DNA of 15,976 bases from an uncultured Clostridia bacterium (GCA_934230325.1 CAKQEP010000017.1:1-15976), one strand, 5' to 3'; counted from the first letter of the stretch, positions 1 through 9,516 are shown. Numbers and translations: made by a program. The notes: a model not told the origin generated them from the sequence alone.

Positions 1-3000
1 TCGTAATAGTATACGCAAGACTCTTTATCGAGGTTGTCGTTTGCAAAATACAGCATGTTGTCGGTGACGAGTTTGTACGTGCCCGTTTCCTTAACTCCCA
101 ACTTGTTGTATTTAATTGCGTTGCCAAAGTCGTCGAGTTGCAATACCGACCAGTCTTCTCTGTCGAGATAGATTTGCTTGATACCGGTTTGCTTGAGGTG
201 TACCGCTCTGTGAAGGTTTGTTCCTTGTCTGAATAAGCCGATATAACCTACGAGCGTGACTTGGTTGGTCGCCGAAGTCATATATTCTATGGTGACGATT
301 TTGCCGTCGAGAGTGTAGGTACCGTTATACTCATATTCGTAAACGTAGTTGCCGTCTTCGTCTTCTACGACATTGCCGTCTTTGTCCAAAGCGAATTTGA
401 ATACTCTTGCTTTGTTGTAGCCGTCAAGTTCTACTACGTCGTCGTTGGGCGTTTGGTTGTCTACAAGCAAATACTTGGCGTATTCTTCGCTACGTTGAGT
501 GAATTGTTTGCTCGTGCCTTTGGTGTCAACGTCAATATAAATTTTGCGACTGCTTGCGTCCGTAGTGGTGAGCAATACCAACGTGCCGTATTCCGACGTG
601 CTGATAATTTCGTAACTGCATCTATAAGTGCCGTCACCGTCGCTGTAATCGGCATAAAGGCAATATCCGTCAAATCTCACCGACGCGCTTATTGCGTCGT
701 TGTTGAATCTGCCCACTACGCCGCTCTCGGTGTCTTCTTTGACAAATATGTGTCGGTTGCCGCTTTGCAAGTCAACTAAATTGAAAGTGATTTCTTCGTT
801 GCCTGCCGTCTTGCCGCTAAATGTGCTGATCGGGAAACCGGAATCGGTGTATTCGGGAGATTTTTTGAGCGCGACCGTACCGATATAGTCGGTATTTATC
901 ACTTCTTCCTCGTTGGCTTCGTTTTTGACCGTTTTGCTGACGCGGTAGATGGCTTCGGAATAGTATGCGTCGTTTTCTTCCGTTACTTTGCCGTTGAAAA
1001 TAATTGTTTCCGTCGCAACGGTTTTGAAGGATACCATAAGCGTAGAAGTGTACGGCGCTTGACCGAGTTTGACAAAAGTCATTTGCGTGTTGTCAAGCTC
1101 AAAGTAAAGGGCTTTGCCGTCGCTACCTACAAACGTAAGAATATTGTCCGCAATTACATATTCGCCTTTTATGGTTTCGCCGTTTGCGGTGTACTTTGCA
1201 AATCCGGTAAACGCAACTAATTTTGCGCCGTTTTCGCCGGTGTATTCAAGCACTTCGCCCACACCGTGAACTTTGTCGGATTTATCAGTATAAGAATACC
1301 AGTAAGATACAAACAGACCGTCATTGAGTTTTGTGTTGTAACCCAACGCAAACTCAAACGATTTTACCGTTGAGAGGTCGTACGGAACAAGAAGAAGTTC
1401 TACTTCTGCGGGTACCGACAGTAAAGAACCGACAGTAAAGACGTAAGTGTCTTTCGCTTCGTTGTAGGTATAAGTGCCGATAAGATACTTAAAGAATCCG
1501 TTTGCTTTGGTACGAGCGTAAACGTGCGCCGTGCCTGCGCCGTCGGCGTCGATAACCAACAACGGGCAGTAATAAACCGCGATTTCCCCTTTGGCGTCTA
1601 CACCTTGATAGTAGTATTCGTTGTAATTGTTAGATACCAACTCCATAAGGTAGTCTGTTTTGACAACCTTGTTGTTTTCTTTAGTTTCTACCTTATCGAT
1701 TAAAAATTTATAAGTTTCGGAGTTTGCCGTGACCAACTCGACGATATAACCCTTGAGTATCGCTTTCGTCGTGGTGTACACGCCTTCTATGGTTTTTATT
1801 CCGTTAAAGTAAGTCGCGTTGACAACGCCGTCCAAAGTAAGATACGTGCCGTTTTCTCCCTCGAATTTGTTATCAAACTCCGAGTTGTAAGGAATAAAGC
1901 AACGTTGTCCCTTTACTTCAACCAACTTGAGTTGGTATACGTCGCTGCCGGAGTACATGGACAAAATGTTCTTTTCTTCGTCAATGACGTAATTGAACTC
2001 GCTTGTGCCGGACGGAGTAACAAGTTTTGCGATGCCCAAACCGTCCAAAACTATATAAGTCTTGGTGTCGACGCTAAACTTTGCGCCTTCCAAAACTGCG
2101 GCGTATATTTCGCCCATATTGACTTCTTCTGCGTTGTAAATCTGGCAGATGTTAACTTCTCTATCGTTTAATACGACGGTGCTGGTACGGATAATCATTT
2201 CCGTATCTTTTCTTGCTCCTTCGTAAAACTTGACGAGATAAAGACCGTCGTCCGTCTTGTAAAGGCTGCCTTTGGAAGTCTTTTGAGGAGCGCCTTCCAT
2301 CTTTTCAACAAAGTCAACGCCGTTGTATTGATCCAAAATGAAGTATCTGCTTGAGTCAACGCCTCTGCCTACGATAAAGTTGGAGTATTTTGCAAAGTCG
2401 CGCGCTTCGTCGCGATACACGTAAAACTCGCCTTCGTCAAGTATTTTGCCTTGCAAAACGGTTTTGCCGTCTTTTTTAAAGTAAATTTCCTCGCCGCGAT
2501 ATTGTCCCGCAAAGCACAAACCGGCACGAACAAAATACGCTTTGTCGCCGTCGATAAATACGTAGTCGTCGCCGCCAAACAAATCGCTCTTGCCTTTAAG
2601 CCATATCGCATACAAATCAACGTCGTCCGTAAGCGCGACTTTTTCGCACTCGGGTTTTTCGCCGTCAATGTTTTGAGCGATAGAATCGAGATAGTTTGTT
2701 CTGTATTTGATTTCGCCTGTGGGAGAAGTCGCCCAACCCGCAAGAACGTATCCGTTAAAGGAGAACATCGCTTCCATCGCCACTTGCTCGCCGTATTTTA
2801 CGGTTTCGGTTTTGACGTCGGGCGCGCTGCCGTCGGGATAGTTGGAGTCAAAACTGACTTCGATAATTTTTCTGTCAAAGTAAAGTTTAAATACGTTGTT
2901 TTGTGCGTTTGCAGACAACGTTAAAGTTTCTACTGCGGAAGAATTTGCAACTTTTACAAAACCTGCAACTTCATGCGTAGCGGTAACGGTAGTGTCGGGA

Positions 3001-3587
3001 TATTCGTATTTTTTAATTTCTTGAGCGTCCTTTTCGTATGCGTCGCCCGCTTCGTTTTGAAGATAAATTTCTACGGTATAACCGACCTTGTATTTTGCTT
3101 TGAGCGTCAACGCTTCTGCGCTCATGGTCTTGGTTTTGTCCAACTCTGTGTTGCCGTCAAACCATGCGCCGAAAACAAAATCGGATTTTTGCGGAGCAAG
3201 CGTTTTGATTGCGTCGTATACGTTTGCGCCGACGGGTACTTGTAATATTTTTTGCGTGTCGTTACCTACTTTGCCGCCGTTAAAATCCAACGTCAACTTT
3301 CCAACCTGAGTCCATTTTGCGTAAAAAGTCGCGTCGGACTCGACAACAACGGATTCGATTTTTTCTCCGCTGCCTTGCTTGTCGGTAAACCAACCGTCAA
3401 AAACGTACCCTTCTCTCGTGGGAATTTCAAAATTGTACGTTTCGCCTTTTTTGACTTTTACAACTTTTGCTTCCGTACCGTCGTTGCGGTCAAAGGTCAG
3501 TTTTACTCCGCCGGAACAAGCGGTAAACAAGACGCAAAGACTCAACGCCACTACGATAGTCAAAAGCAAGATACCTATTTTCTTCAT
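1..3587 (-). CDS. Large InlB/Flg_new-repeat surface lipoprotein, 3' end cut by window edge
   Basis: No stop codon occurs in this frame from the ATG at 3587 to the left edge, giving about 1195 visible codons; I checked every codon. The start is supported by AAAGGAG six bases upstream. The N-terminus is a lipoprotein signal: MKK, a hydrophobic stretch, then LFTAC with Cys24 as probable lipidation site (Phe at -3 is not ideal). Roughly residues 28-95, 96-165 and 246-340 are InlB/Listeria-Bacteroides (Flg_new) beta-grasp repeats, seen as REGYVFDGWFT...YAKW, FVFGAWFDG and NGYVLAGWATS...LYAIW; residues about 167-245 look like a related MucBP-like module. The rest is beta-rich with recurrent G-[TVE]-Y units (near residues 581, 604, 704, 805, 1092, 1168), suggesting serial small beta domains. 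It is probably anchored on the outer face of the membrane. Ligand and function are unknown. It lies 120 nt downstream of the LRR lipoprotein gene, behind a hairpin. The C-terminus is not visible. Confidence 0.85.
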   Translation of the reverse strand, partial: MKKIGILLLTIVVALSLCVLFTACSGGVKLTFDRNDGTEAKVVKVKKGETYNFEIPTREGYVFDGWFTDKQGSGEKIESVVVESDATFYAKWTQVGKLTLDFNGGKVGNDTQKILQVPVGANVYDAIKTLAPQKSDFVFGAWFDGNTELDKTKTMSAEALTLKAKYKVGYTVEIYLQNEAGDAYEKDAQEIKKYEYPDTTVTATHEVAGFVKVANSSAVETLTLSANAQNNVFKLYFDRKIIEVSFDSNYPDGSAPDVKTETVKYGEQVAMEAMFSFNGYVLAGWATSPTGEIKYRTNYLDSIAQNIDGEKPECEKVALTDDVDLYAIWLKGKSDLFGGDDYVFIDGDKAYFVRAGLCFAGQYRGEEIYFKKDGKTVLQGKILDEGEFYVYRDEARDFAKYSNFIVGRGVDSSRYFILDQYNGVDFVEKMEGAPQKTSKGSLYKTDDGLYLVKFYEGARKDTEMIIRTSTVVLNDREVNICQIYNAEEVNMGEIYAAVLEGAKFSVDTKTYIVLDGLGIAKLVTPSGTSEFNYVIDEEKNILSMYSGSDVYQLKLVEVKGQRCFIPYNSEFDNKFEGENGTYLTLDGVVNATYFNGIKTIEGVYTTTKAILKGYIVELVTANSETYKFLIDKVETKENNKVVKTDYLMELVSNNYNEYYYQGVDAKGEIAVYYCPLLVIDADGAGTAHVYARTKANGFFKYLIGTYTYNEAKDTYVFTVGSLLSVPAEVELLLVPYDLSTVKSFEFALGYNTKLNDGLFVSYWYSYTDKSDKVHGVGEVLEYTGENGAKLVAFTGFAKYTANGETIKGEYVIADNILTFVGSDGKALYFELDNTQMTFVKLGQAPYTSTLMVSFKTVATETIIFNGKVTEENDAYYSEAIYRVSKTVKNEANEEEVINTDYIGTVALKKSPEYTDSGFPISTFSGKTAGNEEITFNLVDLQSGNRHIFVKEDTESGVVGRFNNDAISASVRFDGYCLYADYSDGDGTYRCSYEIISTSEYGTLVLLTTTDASSRKIYIDVDTKGTSKQFTQRSEEYAKYLLVDNQTPNDDVVELDGYNKARVFKFALDKDGNVVEDEDGNYVYEYEYNGTYTLDGKIVTIEYMTSATNQVTLVGYIGLFRQGTNLHRAVHLKQTGIKQIYLDREDWSVLQLDDFGNAIKYNKLGVKETGTYKLVTDNMLYFANDNLDKESCVYYY

Positions 3588-3653
3588 TTTTTTCTCCTTT
3601 ACGCTATGCGTATTTAGTCTGTATTTGGTGTTTTGGTTGTTACATATACTGCG

Positions 3654-3692
3654 TTTATGCCCAAACGGCTATGATTGCCGCTCGGGCATAAA
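3654..3692 (-). terminator. Strong intergenic hairpin, possible terminator or processing site
   Basis: On the minus-strand transcript the arms TTTATGCCCGAGCGGC and GCCGTTTGGGCATAAA pair over 16 bp around a 7-nt loop. Two positions are G-U pairs, which become A-C mismatches on the other strand, so the structure fits RNA transcribed leftwards. It lies between the LRR lipoprotein stop and the next lipoprotein start. No U-tract follows the stem in the leftward direction, so it is not a textbook rho-independent terminator; partial termination, mRNA end protection or processing are alternatives. Confidence 0.5.
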
Positions 3693-3707
3693 TTGCAAAT
3701 TATTTTT

Positions 3708-6563
3708 TTATTCTGCTGCGGGAGCATCTTCCGGAGCAACGGTGTTTAACACCCAAACTGCGTAAAGCGTCGTCCCTGTCGGCACTTCTGTCAGTTGCGC
3801 GGCGTCGTAATTCGGCTCTGTCGCGTCAGGAGAAGTTGCCCAGCCTGCAAACGTATAGCCTTCTCTCACAGGCGCGGTGAAACCGCCTTTTGCCTGCTTG
3901 TTTAAAAGCGTTTTGTCTTTTATCTGCACGCTCACTACATAAGTTTTGTCTGCGGACAACGTGCAATCCATTACTACGGGGCGGTAAGAAACGTTCCAGC
4001 GAACGTCCCATTTTTCCGTACGGGCGTTGCCTTCTTCTGCGTCGCTGTCGGCTTGCATATAGAAGGTAACGTCGCTGCAACCGTAAAACGCAACTGCGCC
4101 GATATAATCGATGTTGTCGCCCAAAACGATAGAAGTCAACGCTTTGCACCCTTTAAAGGCGTACTTGCCGATAGAAGTAAGGCTTTGCGGGAATACCAGT
4201 TGAATGATATTTTCCATTTCGTAAAAAGCGTAAAATCCTATCGATTCCAAACCCTCGCCAAAGTTGACGCGAGTCACGGAAGTGCATTTATAAAAGGCTT
4301 TGTTGCCTATCTTTTTGACGGAAGAAGGCAAGTTTATGCTTGTCAACGCGCTACAACCGCTGAATGCGGATTCTCCGATTTCTTCAATTCCGTTGCCGAA
4401 GTTAACCGTCGTCAAGGCAGTGTTTTTGTAAAACGCGCGAAAACTTATCTTTTTGAGAGTACCGGGTATAGCCACCGACTCCAAAGCGAAACACTTGTAA
4501 AAAGCGTTGTCGCCCAAAAATTCCAGCGCTCCGCCCAAATCGACGGAAGTGAGGTTTATACAGCCGTAAAAAGCGTTTATGTCTATCTCTTTAACGTCGA
4601 TTTTGTTAAAATCTACTGTGTCGAGAGTTTGGCAAGCGTAAAACGCCGCTCTGCCTATTTTCTCAAGGAACGCAGGCATTTTTACCGCATACAACGATAT
4701 GCATCCGTAAAACGTATAAGGTTTAATTTCCGTCATATCGGCGTTAAGGCTTATTGCGGCAAGTCCGATGCAGCCGTAAAACGCCGCTTTGCCGATATTA
4801 GACGTGTTTGCCGTACCGCTGAGCGTTACCAACATCGGGCATTTGTAAAACGCATAGTCGGCAATACCCGTAATGGTATTTTTTAGTACTGCGTTTGAAG
4901 GTAAATCGTCTTTAAAACCGACTACCCAGTTGCCCGCGTAAACGACGCCGCCCGTAGCGCTTTCCCACAAAGCCGTATTGTAAAACGCACGATAACCTAC
5001 TCTCGTAACGCTATCGGGAATAATGGATTTTGTAGAACCCGTCGGGTTTGCAAGTTGCGAGCAACCTGCAAAAGCGTAATCGTCGATGTCCAACAAACCT
5101 TTGCCCAAGTTGGGTTGTTTTAATACTGTGCAGTTGGCAAACGCGGCGAGTTGAATGTGCGTAACGCTGTTTTCGGGGAAGTTAAGACTCCACAGTTTGG
5201 GACAAGAAGCAAACGCTTGTTGTCCTACCACTTTGAGCGTTTGCGGCAAAGTGATTTTTCCCAACGATTTCGCGCCGAAAAACGCGTCGTCGGCAATACC
5301 GATAATACCATTTTTAAAGGATTCCGGAGTGAGTTCTTCCACCGTTTCGCGATAATCGGGTACGCAATAAATCAACCATTTGTCTGCGTAAATAAGTTTT
5401 TCGCCCGCTTCGCTTTGGTCTTTGTACGATTTTGTCGCGTTAAAAGCGAAGGAACCGACGTGTTTTACGCTGTCGGGGATAACGATGTTTACCAACGACT
5501 CGCTCATATAGCAAACCGCTCTGCCCAAATCTTCTACTCCGTCGGGAAACTCGATAGTTTCGAGTTTGTTGCACTCGGAAAAAGCAAACGTATCGATGAT
5601 TTTAAGGTTGCCTTCCGACGCAAAATTGACTTCTACAAGTTCTGCGCAGCGATAAAACGCCATTTTGTCCAAAGACGCAACGTTTTTGCCTATCGTCACG
5701 CTGGTCATAGACGCATTGTTTACAAACGCCGATTCTCCTATCTGCACCACGCTGTCGGGGATAACGATAGATTTAAGAGAAGTGCAATCCGCAAATGCGT
5801 TTTTGGATATCGTTTCTATCTTGTCGCCCAACGTGATTTGCTCCAAACCTTTGCAATAAGCAAACATCCACTCGGAGATAATCGTCAAGTCTTGCGGCAA
5901 ACGCACGCTTGTCAAAAGACGACAGGATTGAAAAGCGGATATACCGATTTCCGTAACGGTATCGGGGACAACCACGCTTGTCAAACGAGAACAGTTGTAA
6001 AAAGCCTTGTCGCTTATTACTTTAATGCCCGATTCGATAACGACGGAAGTAATTCTGCCGTTGCCTTTAAACGCGCCTTCCGCAATTTCCGTGACGGGTT
6101 TGCCTCTGTACACGGATTTAATTAGTATATCGCCTGCCGCGCTACCGGACTTTACCAAGCGGTACTCAGTGCCGTTGCGTATCAGTTCGTAAGTACAGCC
6201 GTTGTCATAGTCCTTGTGAAACTCCAACGTTTCTGACGGCGCGGAGTTTTTGTCCTTTGCGTTGCCCGCGATGGCGATTACGTTGATTTTGTAATCGCCT
6301 TCTGCGAGTTTAGACAAGGAATAGTTGTTTTTGCGCGATATAGGCAAAGAACCGTCTTTGTTTTTTACAACGACTTCGCCGTCTGGGTTTTTAATTTCCA
6401 CGTAATAACTACGGGCGTTTTCTACGGGATTCCACGTCAACTTGTTGTTGAGGTCTACCGTAAGATTAGTAGGAGCGGACAATTTGCTTTTGCCGCAACC
6501 GGTAATAAACAGAAAAGTGCAAATCAAAAACACGGTTGCAACCAAATATTTTAGCTTTTTCAT
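3708..6563 (-). CDS. BspA-type leucine-rich-repeat lipoprotein with FN3-like and InlB-like domains
   Basis: 951 aa. The start at 6563 has AAGGAGG a few bases upstream. Residues 1-23 are a lipoprotein signal ending in the lipobox ITGC (Cys23). Residues about 27-117 look like a fibronectin type III domain (APTNLTV...LTWNPVENARSYYVEI...Y.I.VIAIAG). From about residue 150 to 845 there are roughly 27 BspA-type (LRR_5) repeats of about 23 aa with the pattern I-x-x-x-A-F-x-x-C-x-x-L-x-x-V-x-x-P. The array is interrupted twice by the Y-A-x-x-W-[LV]-[IV] insert common in such proteins (IYADKWLIY near 390, VYAGNWVVG near 545). Residues about 885-938 are a C-terminal InlB/Flg_new-like unit (EGYTFAGWATSP...TTLYAVW). 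BspA-family proteins are surface adhesins in other bacteria; adhesion or protein binding is the likely role, but the target is unknown. The gene follows the double-VWA gene by 52 nt with no terminator, so it is probably co-transcribed with the MoxR/VWA genes. Confidence 0.9.
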   Translation of the reverse strand: MKKLKYLVATVFLICTFLFITGCGKSKLSAPTNLTVDLNNKLTWNPVENARSYYVEIKNPDGEVVVKNKDGSLPISRKNNYSLSKLAEGDYKINVIAIAGNAKDKNSAPSETLEFHKDYDNGCTYELIRNGTEYRLVKSGSAAGDILIKSVYRGKPVTEIAEGAFKGNGRITSVVIESGIKVISDKAFYNCSRLTSVVVPDTVTEIGISAFQSCRLLTSVRLPQDLTIISEWMFAYCKGLEQITLGDKIETISKNAFADCTSLKSIVIPDSVVQIGESAFVNNASMTSVTIGKNVASLDKMAFYRCAELVEVNFASEGNLKIIDTFAFSECNKLETIEFPDGVEDLGRAVCYMSESLVNIVIPDSVKHVGSFAFNATKSYKDQSEAGEKLIYADKWLIYCVPDYRETVEELTPESFKNGIIGIADDAFFGAKSLGKITLPQTLKVVGQQAFASCPKLWSLNFPENSVTHIQLAAFANCTVLKQPNLGKGLLDIDDYAFAGCSQLANPTGSTKSIIPDSVTRVGYRAFYNTALWESATGGVVYAGNWVVGFKDDLPSNAVLKNTITGIADYAFYKCPMLVTLSGTANTSNIGKAAFYGCIGLAAISLNADMTEIKPYTFYGCISLYAVKMPAFLEKIGRAAFYACQTLDTVDFNKIDVKEIDINAFYGCINLTSVDLGGALEFLGDNAFYKCFALESVAIPGTLKKISFRAFYKNTALTTVNFGNGIEEIGESAFSGCSALTSINLPSSVKKIGNKAFYKCTSVTRVNFGEGLESIGFYAFYEMENIIQLVFPQSLTSIGKYAFKGCKALTSIVLGDNIDYIGAVAFYGCSDVTFYMQADSDAEEGNARTEKWDVRWNVSYRPVVMDCTLSADKTYVVSVQIKDKTLLNKQAKGGFTAPVREGYTFAGWATSPDATEPNYDAAQLTEVPTGTTLYAVWVLNTVAPEDAPAAE

Positions 6564-6615
6564 ACGTCCTCCTTTTGATGTTTTTTTAAGTTAATCATTT
6601 TTGCTCCGTACATCG

Positions 6616-9504
6616 CTACTTGTTTTTTTCCTTATTTTCCTTACGTTCACGAATAATCTCATGCAACCATTTCCACTTGAACTTGCGTACCGCAATGTCA
6701 AGAAGGAACATTATCATAGACAAGATGACAAACACGACTCTCGGGTCTATTACCTTGTGTATGGTAGGATCAAAGTCTTTAAATACTTCGTACGGATCCT
6801 CGAGGTCTTCTATCATAGAGCCTTTTGCTTTGAGCGAAAGATTCTTGACGTTTGCTTGGATTTCCTCCTGCTGCTTCTCGGGGAAGTTGTCGTACTCCGC
6901 CGAATAGGAGAAACTCTTGTACTGTTGATACGTAGCCAAAACCGCTCCGTCTTGGTTGTACTTGGTAAGCGTTATCTTGTATACGCCGCTCTCTTTGATG
7001 ACAAAATCGCTTCTGCTGTAATTGTTGGATTTTGATATCGCAAGCGTCGTATAAACTTTGGGCGAATTGCTCAAATCCGTCACGATAGCGAGAGAAACGA
7101 CTTCTGCGCTTTCGTTGGTTACGCTTTCTATCTTGCCGTCGAGATACTCGCCTTCTGCAAAGGAAGTGAATATGCTGAGTTGGTTGAGATAGTTGTACTC
7201 TCTCAGTCTTACGTTTATCTCGTTAGGTCTGATGTTTGTCGTGGGCATCAGGTTGGCTACTACGTTTAAAATGAACTTTTGACCGTTGGGGTCAGAAATA
7301 AACCCTGACGACCACGCGTCACCGTTGAGCGTACACATAAAACTGCCTACCATAGCCTTGCCGAACTTCCACTGAGAATAAATAGGTACGTCGTACTCTC
7401 CTTTAAGTATCAGATCGGAAGTCGCGCGGTTTTTAACGCCGTAAAATCCGCCCAACTGCACGGTGAGTTTGTACCTGTCCTCTCCCTCTCCGCGTTCCAG
7501 TCCTTTGACCACCGGCGACAAATCGTTGTTGACCGTCGGATAGAAGTTTTCAAAGTTGACTTCTTTGATGGGGTCGAGGTTGAGTTCTTCTCTCATAACG
7601 CGTTGAAGCGTCAATGCGTTTTCCATCGCGTACAGTCTGCCTTTGCCCAAAATGACCGCTCTCAACATTCTTTCGTAAGGAGTGAGGTCTGGTCTGTCAA
7701 GATTTTCTATCGGCGTATTTTCCGGATTAGGACCGTAAGCGGGGTCGGCGGACATACCGATAACGACTACAGTCACGGTGATGCCGTCGTTCTCTTGGAA
7801 GTTTTTAATATTTTCTTCGTATGTCTCTCTTTGGTCTTCCGGCACTTCACCGTCGGTGATGATGATGATGTGCTTTCTGTCTACCTTTTCCAACGCGCGC
7901 AATTGCTGTCCTGCGTTCCAGATAGCGCCCGGGAATACCGTGCCGCCGTCGGCGTCGGGCATATCTTCCGTGATGGCTTTCATTATTTTGCTTTCTTCGG
8001 AACGAGGAGTGAGCGGCAATACCGTCGAGTAGTAGGTATCGAGCGTCATAATACCAAAGTAGTCTCTTTCTGTCAACGCCTGCAAGCAGGACGCCATACC
8101 TTGTTTTGCCCAGTCGTACTTGGTTACGCCGTCGCCGCCGTCGCTCGCCATAGAACCGGACGAGTCAACGATACAAATGACGCCGACCGGCGGAGTGTAG
8201 TTTATCGCCTGAACGGGAAGTATACGCTGATACAACGTGTTGTACATATCCGACCTGCTGTATGCGTTTATCGTGCCGTCTTCCTTATTTCCGCCTACCG
8301 TCAACAAGCCGCCGCCGTAATCGTTTGTATAAGAATACAGCATCTTGTCAAACCCTCTGACGACGTTTTCGTTAGAGTGGTCGAGGTCGGCGTTTATGTC
8401 CGCGTTGGACACGTTGTTTAAAATGATTTGGTCATAAGCGCGGAGTTTGTCAACCGAATCGGGAACGGTATCGTTGTAAAGGTTTATTACCGTCACGTCA
8501 AACTTGTCGTCTGTTTTAAGTATTTCTTCGAGTGCCGCAGATTCTCCCTCTTTGGTTTCGAGAATCAATACTTTATTAAAGTTGTCAAGGTAGTAGTAAG
8601 CGTTGTAAAGGTTGTTTTCTTCCACGCCGTCGCCCGCCATCTGCATGTTGAAAGACAATTCGTGCAAGCCTGCGGATTTGAAGGTGTGTTTAAAGTTGAT
8701 GGTCTGAATGCCCGCCGTTACGTCGGGAGTTTTTGTTCCGTTTTCCGCATTCACGCTGCCGTTGTCGGACAAACTGAGTTGAATCGACGCCGGCGTTTTG
8801 CTCTTTAAGGTGACTGATATCGTACACTCTTGGTCGATTCCCACGTGGTAATCGGGCAAAGTGACGGAAACCAACTGTACGTCGGGCGTGACGTCTGTAG
8901 TCGGAATAAACGCCGTATCGATTTTGATACCCAACGCCGCAATGGATTTGACGACGAGAGAGGCTTCCTCGTCCGTTTCCTTGCCGTCGGTGACAAGCAC
9001 TATCTTGCCTGTTTCGGGGTGGGTGAACAAAGTCTTGGCGTAACTCAACGCAGCCGCAATATTCGTCGCGCTTGTGTCGGGTCTTTCCGCCTCCATGTAC
9101 TTTTGGAAAATGTCCTTTACGTCGTAAGTAAGAGGCACGGCGTATTTTTGGTCAAAACCGAAAGTAACTATGCCTATTTTGTAGTTGTCGTACTTACCGT
9201 AGGACAGCACCGTCTGAACAAAGTTGTCGCGATTTTCCGCCTCGCGTTCCTGCGTGTCGGATACGTCTACGACAAGGATAATTTCGTTGTTTTCGTTGGG
9301 TAGGTCGTAGGAGAAAGTAATTCCTGCGAGCGTTGTAATTGCGAGCAACATACCCAACAAGTGCAACACGATTGACGTGATGCGGTTTCTATTTTTTCTG
9401 TATCTTTTGTTAAGTCTGAAATACGGTATAAGCGTCAACGCTATAGCCGGTATCAACAGCAACAGAAGCCACGGATGAGAAAAATTCAGTGCAAAATTAG
9501 TCAT
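6616..9504 (-). CDS. Membrane protein with two VWA domains and an amidotransferase-like (GATase1-like) domain
   Basis: 962 aa; the start at 9504 has GGGAGGAG seven bases upstream. TM helices at about 11-28 and 43-63 form a BatA-like N-terminal hairpin. The first VWA domain (about 73-200) has a changed MIDAS, DVSDT at 80-84 instead of DxSxS, plus VTDG at 171-174. Residues about 205-290 look like a beta-sandwich (CARDB-like). Residues about 310-435 resemble a class I glutamine amidotransferase fold (KVLILETKEGE...YDQIILNNV...GGGLLTVGG) with no catalytic Cys that I can see. The second VWA domain (about 438-640) has an intact MIDAS, DSSGSM at 447-452, and IIITDGE. A C-terminal TM at about 923-940 is followed by a Lys/Arg-rich tail, so both VWA domains probably face outward. 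Related proteins occur in MoxR/DUF58 clusters and are often named only as VWA proteins. The gene lies 12 nt after the BatA-like gene. A metal-dependent partner-binding role is inferred from the MIDAS. Confidence 0.85.
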   Translation of the reverse strand: MTNFALNFSHPWLLLLLIPAIALTLIPYFRLNKRYRKNRNRITSIVLHLLGMLLAITTLAGITFSYDLPNENNEIILVVDVSDTQEREAENRDNFVQTVLSYGKYDNYKIGIVTFGFDQKYAVPLTYDVKDIFQKYMEAERPDTSATNIAAALSYAKTLFTHPETGKIVLVTDGKETDEEASLVVKSIAALGIKIDTAFIPTTDVTPDVQLVSVTLPDYHVGIDQECTISVTLKSKTPASIQLSLSDNGSVNAENGTKTPDVTAGIQTINFKHTFKSAGLHELSFNMQMAGDGVEENNLYNAYYYLDNFNKVLILETKEGESAALEEILKTDDKFDVTVINLYNDTVPDSVDKLRAYDQIILNNVSNADINADLDHSNENVVRGFDKMLYSYTNDYGGGLLTVGGNKEDGTINAYSRSDMYNTLYQRILPVQAINYTPPVGVICIVDSSGSMASDGGDGVTKYDWAKQGMASCLQALTERDYFGIMTLDTYYSTVLPLTPRSEESKIMKAITEDMPDADGGTVFPGAIWNAGQQLRALEKVDRKHIIIITDGEVPEDQRETYEENIKNFQENDGITVTVVVIGMSADPAYGPNPENTPIENLDRPDLTPYERMLRAVILGKGRLYAMENALTLQRVMREELNLDPIKEVNFENFYPTVNNDLSPVVKGLERGEGEDRYKLTVQLGGFYGVKNRATSDLILKGEYDVPIYSQWKFGKAMVGSFMCTLNGDAWSSGFISDPNGQKFILNVVANLMPTTNIRPNEINVRLREYNYLNQLSIFTSFAEGEYLDGKIESVTNESAEVVSLAIVTDLSNSPKVYTTLAISKSNNYSRSDFVIKESGVYKITLTKYNQDGAVLATYQQYKSFSYSAEYDNFPEKQQEEIQANVKNLSLKAKGSMIEDLEDPYEVFKDFDPTIHKVIDPRVVFVILSMIMFLLDIAVRKFKWKWLHEIIRERKENKEKNK

Positions 9505-9516
9505 GTTCTCTCCTCC

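Noticed and set aside
261..2924. Plus-strand frames across the left lipoprotein (261-779, 1905-2171, 2451-2924)
   Set aside because: The minus-strand frame is continuously open through the whole region from a good start and encodes recognisable InlB repeats, so these are shadows.
3654..3710. Plus-strand rho-independent terminator made of the 3654-3692 hairpin plus the following T-run
   Set aside because: No gene runs into it on the plus strand, and two stem positions become A-C mismatches in that direction.
4053..6100. DNA tandem repeat or CRISPR-like array suggested by recurring GTAAAAACGC-type words
   Set aside because: The periodicity is the coding of the A-F-Y-x-C motif of LRR repeats; the units diverge and no uniform repeat-spacer pattern exists.
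5151..6125. Long plus-strand open frames opposite the LRR gene (for example 5151-6125 and 4053-4886)
   Set aside because: They are antisense to a clearly recognised protein, have no ribosome site or family match, and arise from the GAC/GTC-rich repeat codons of the real gene.
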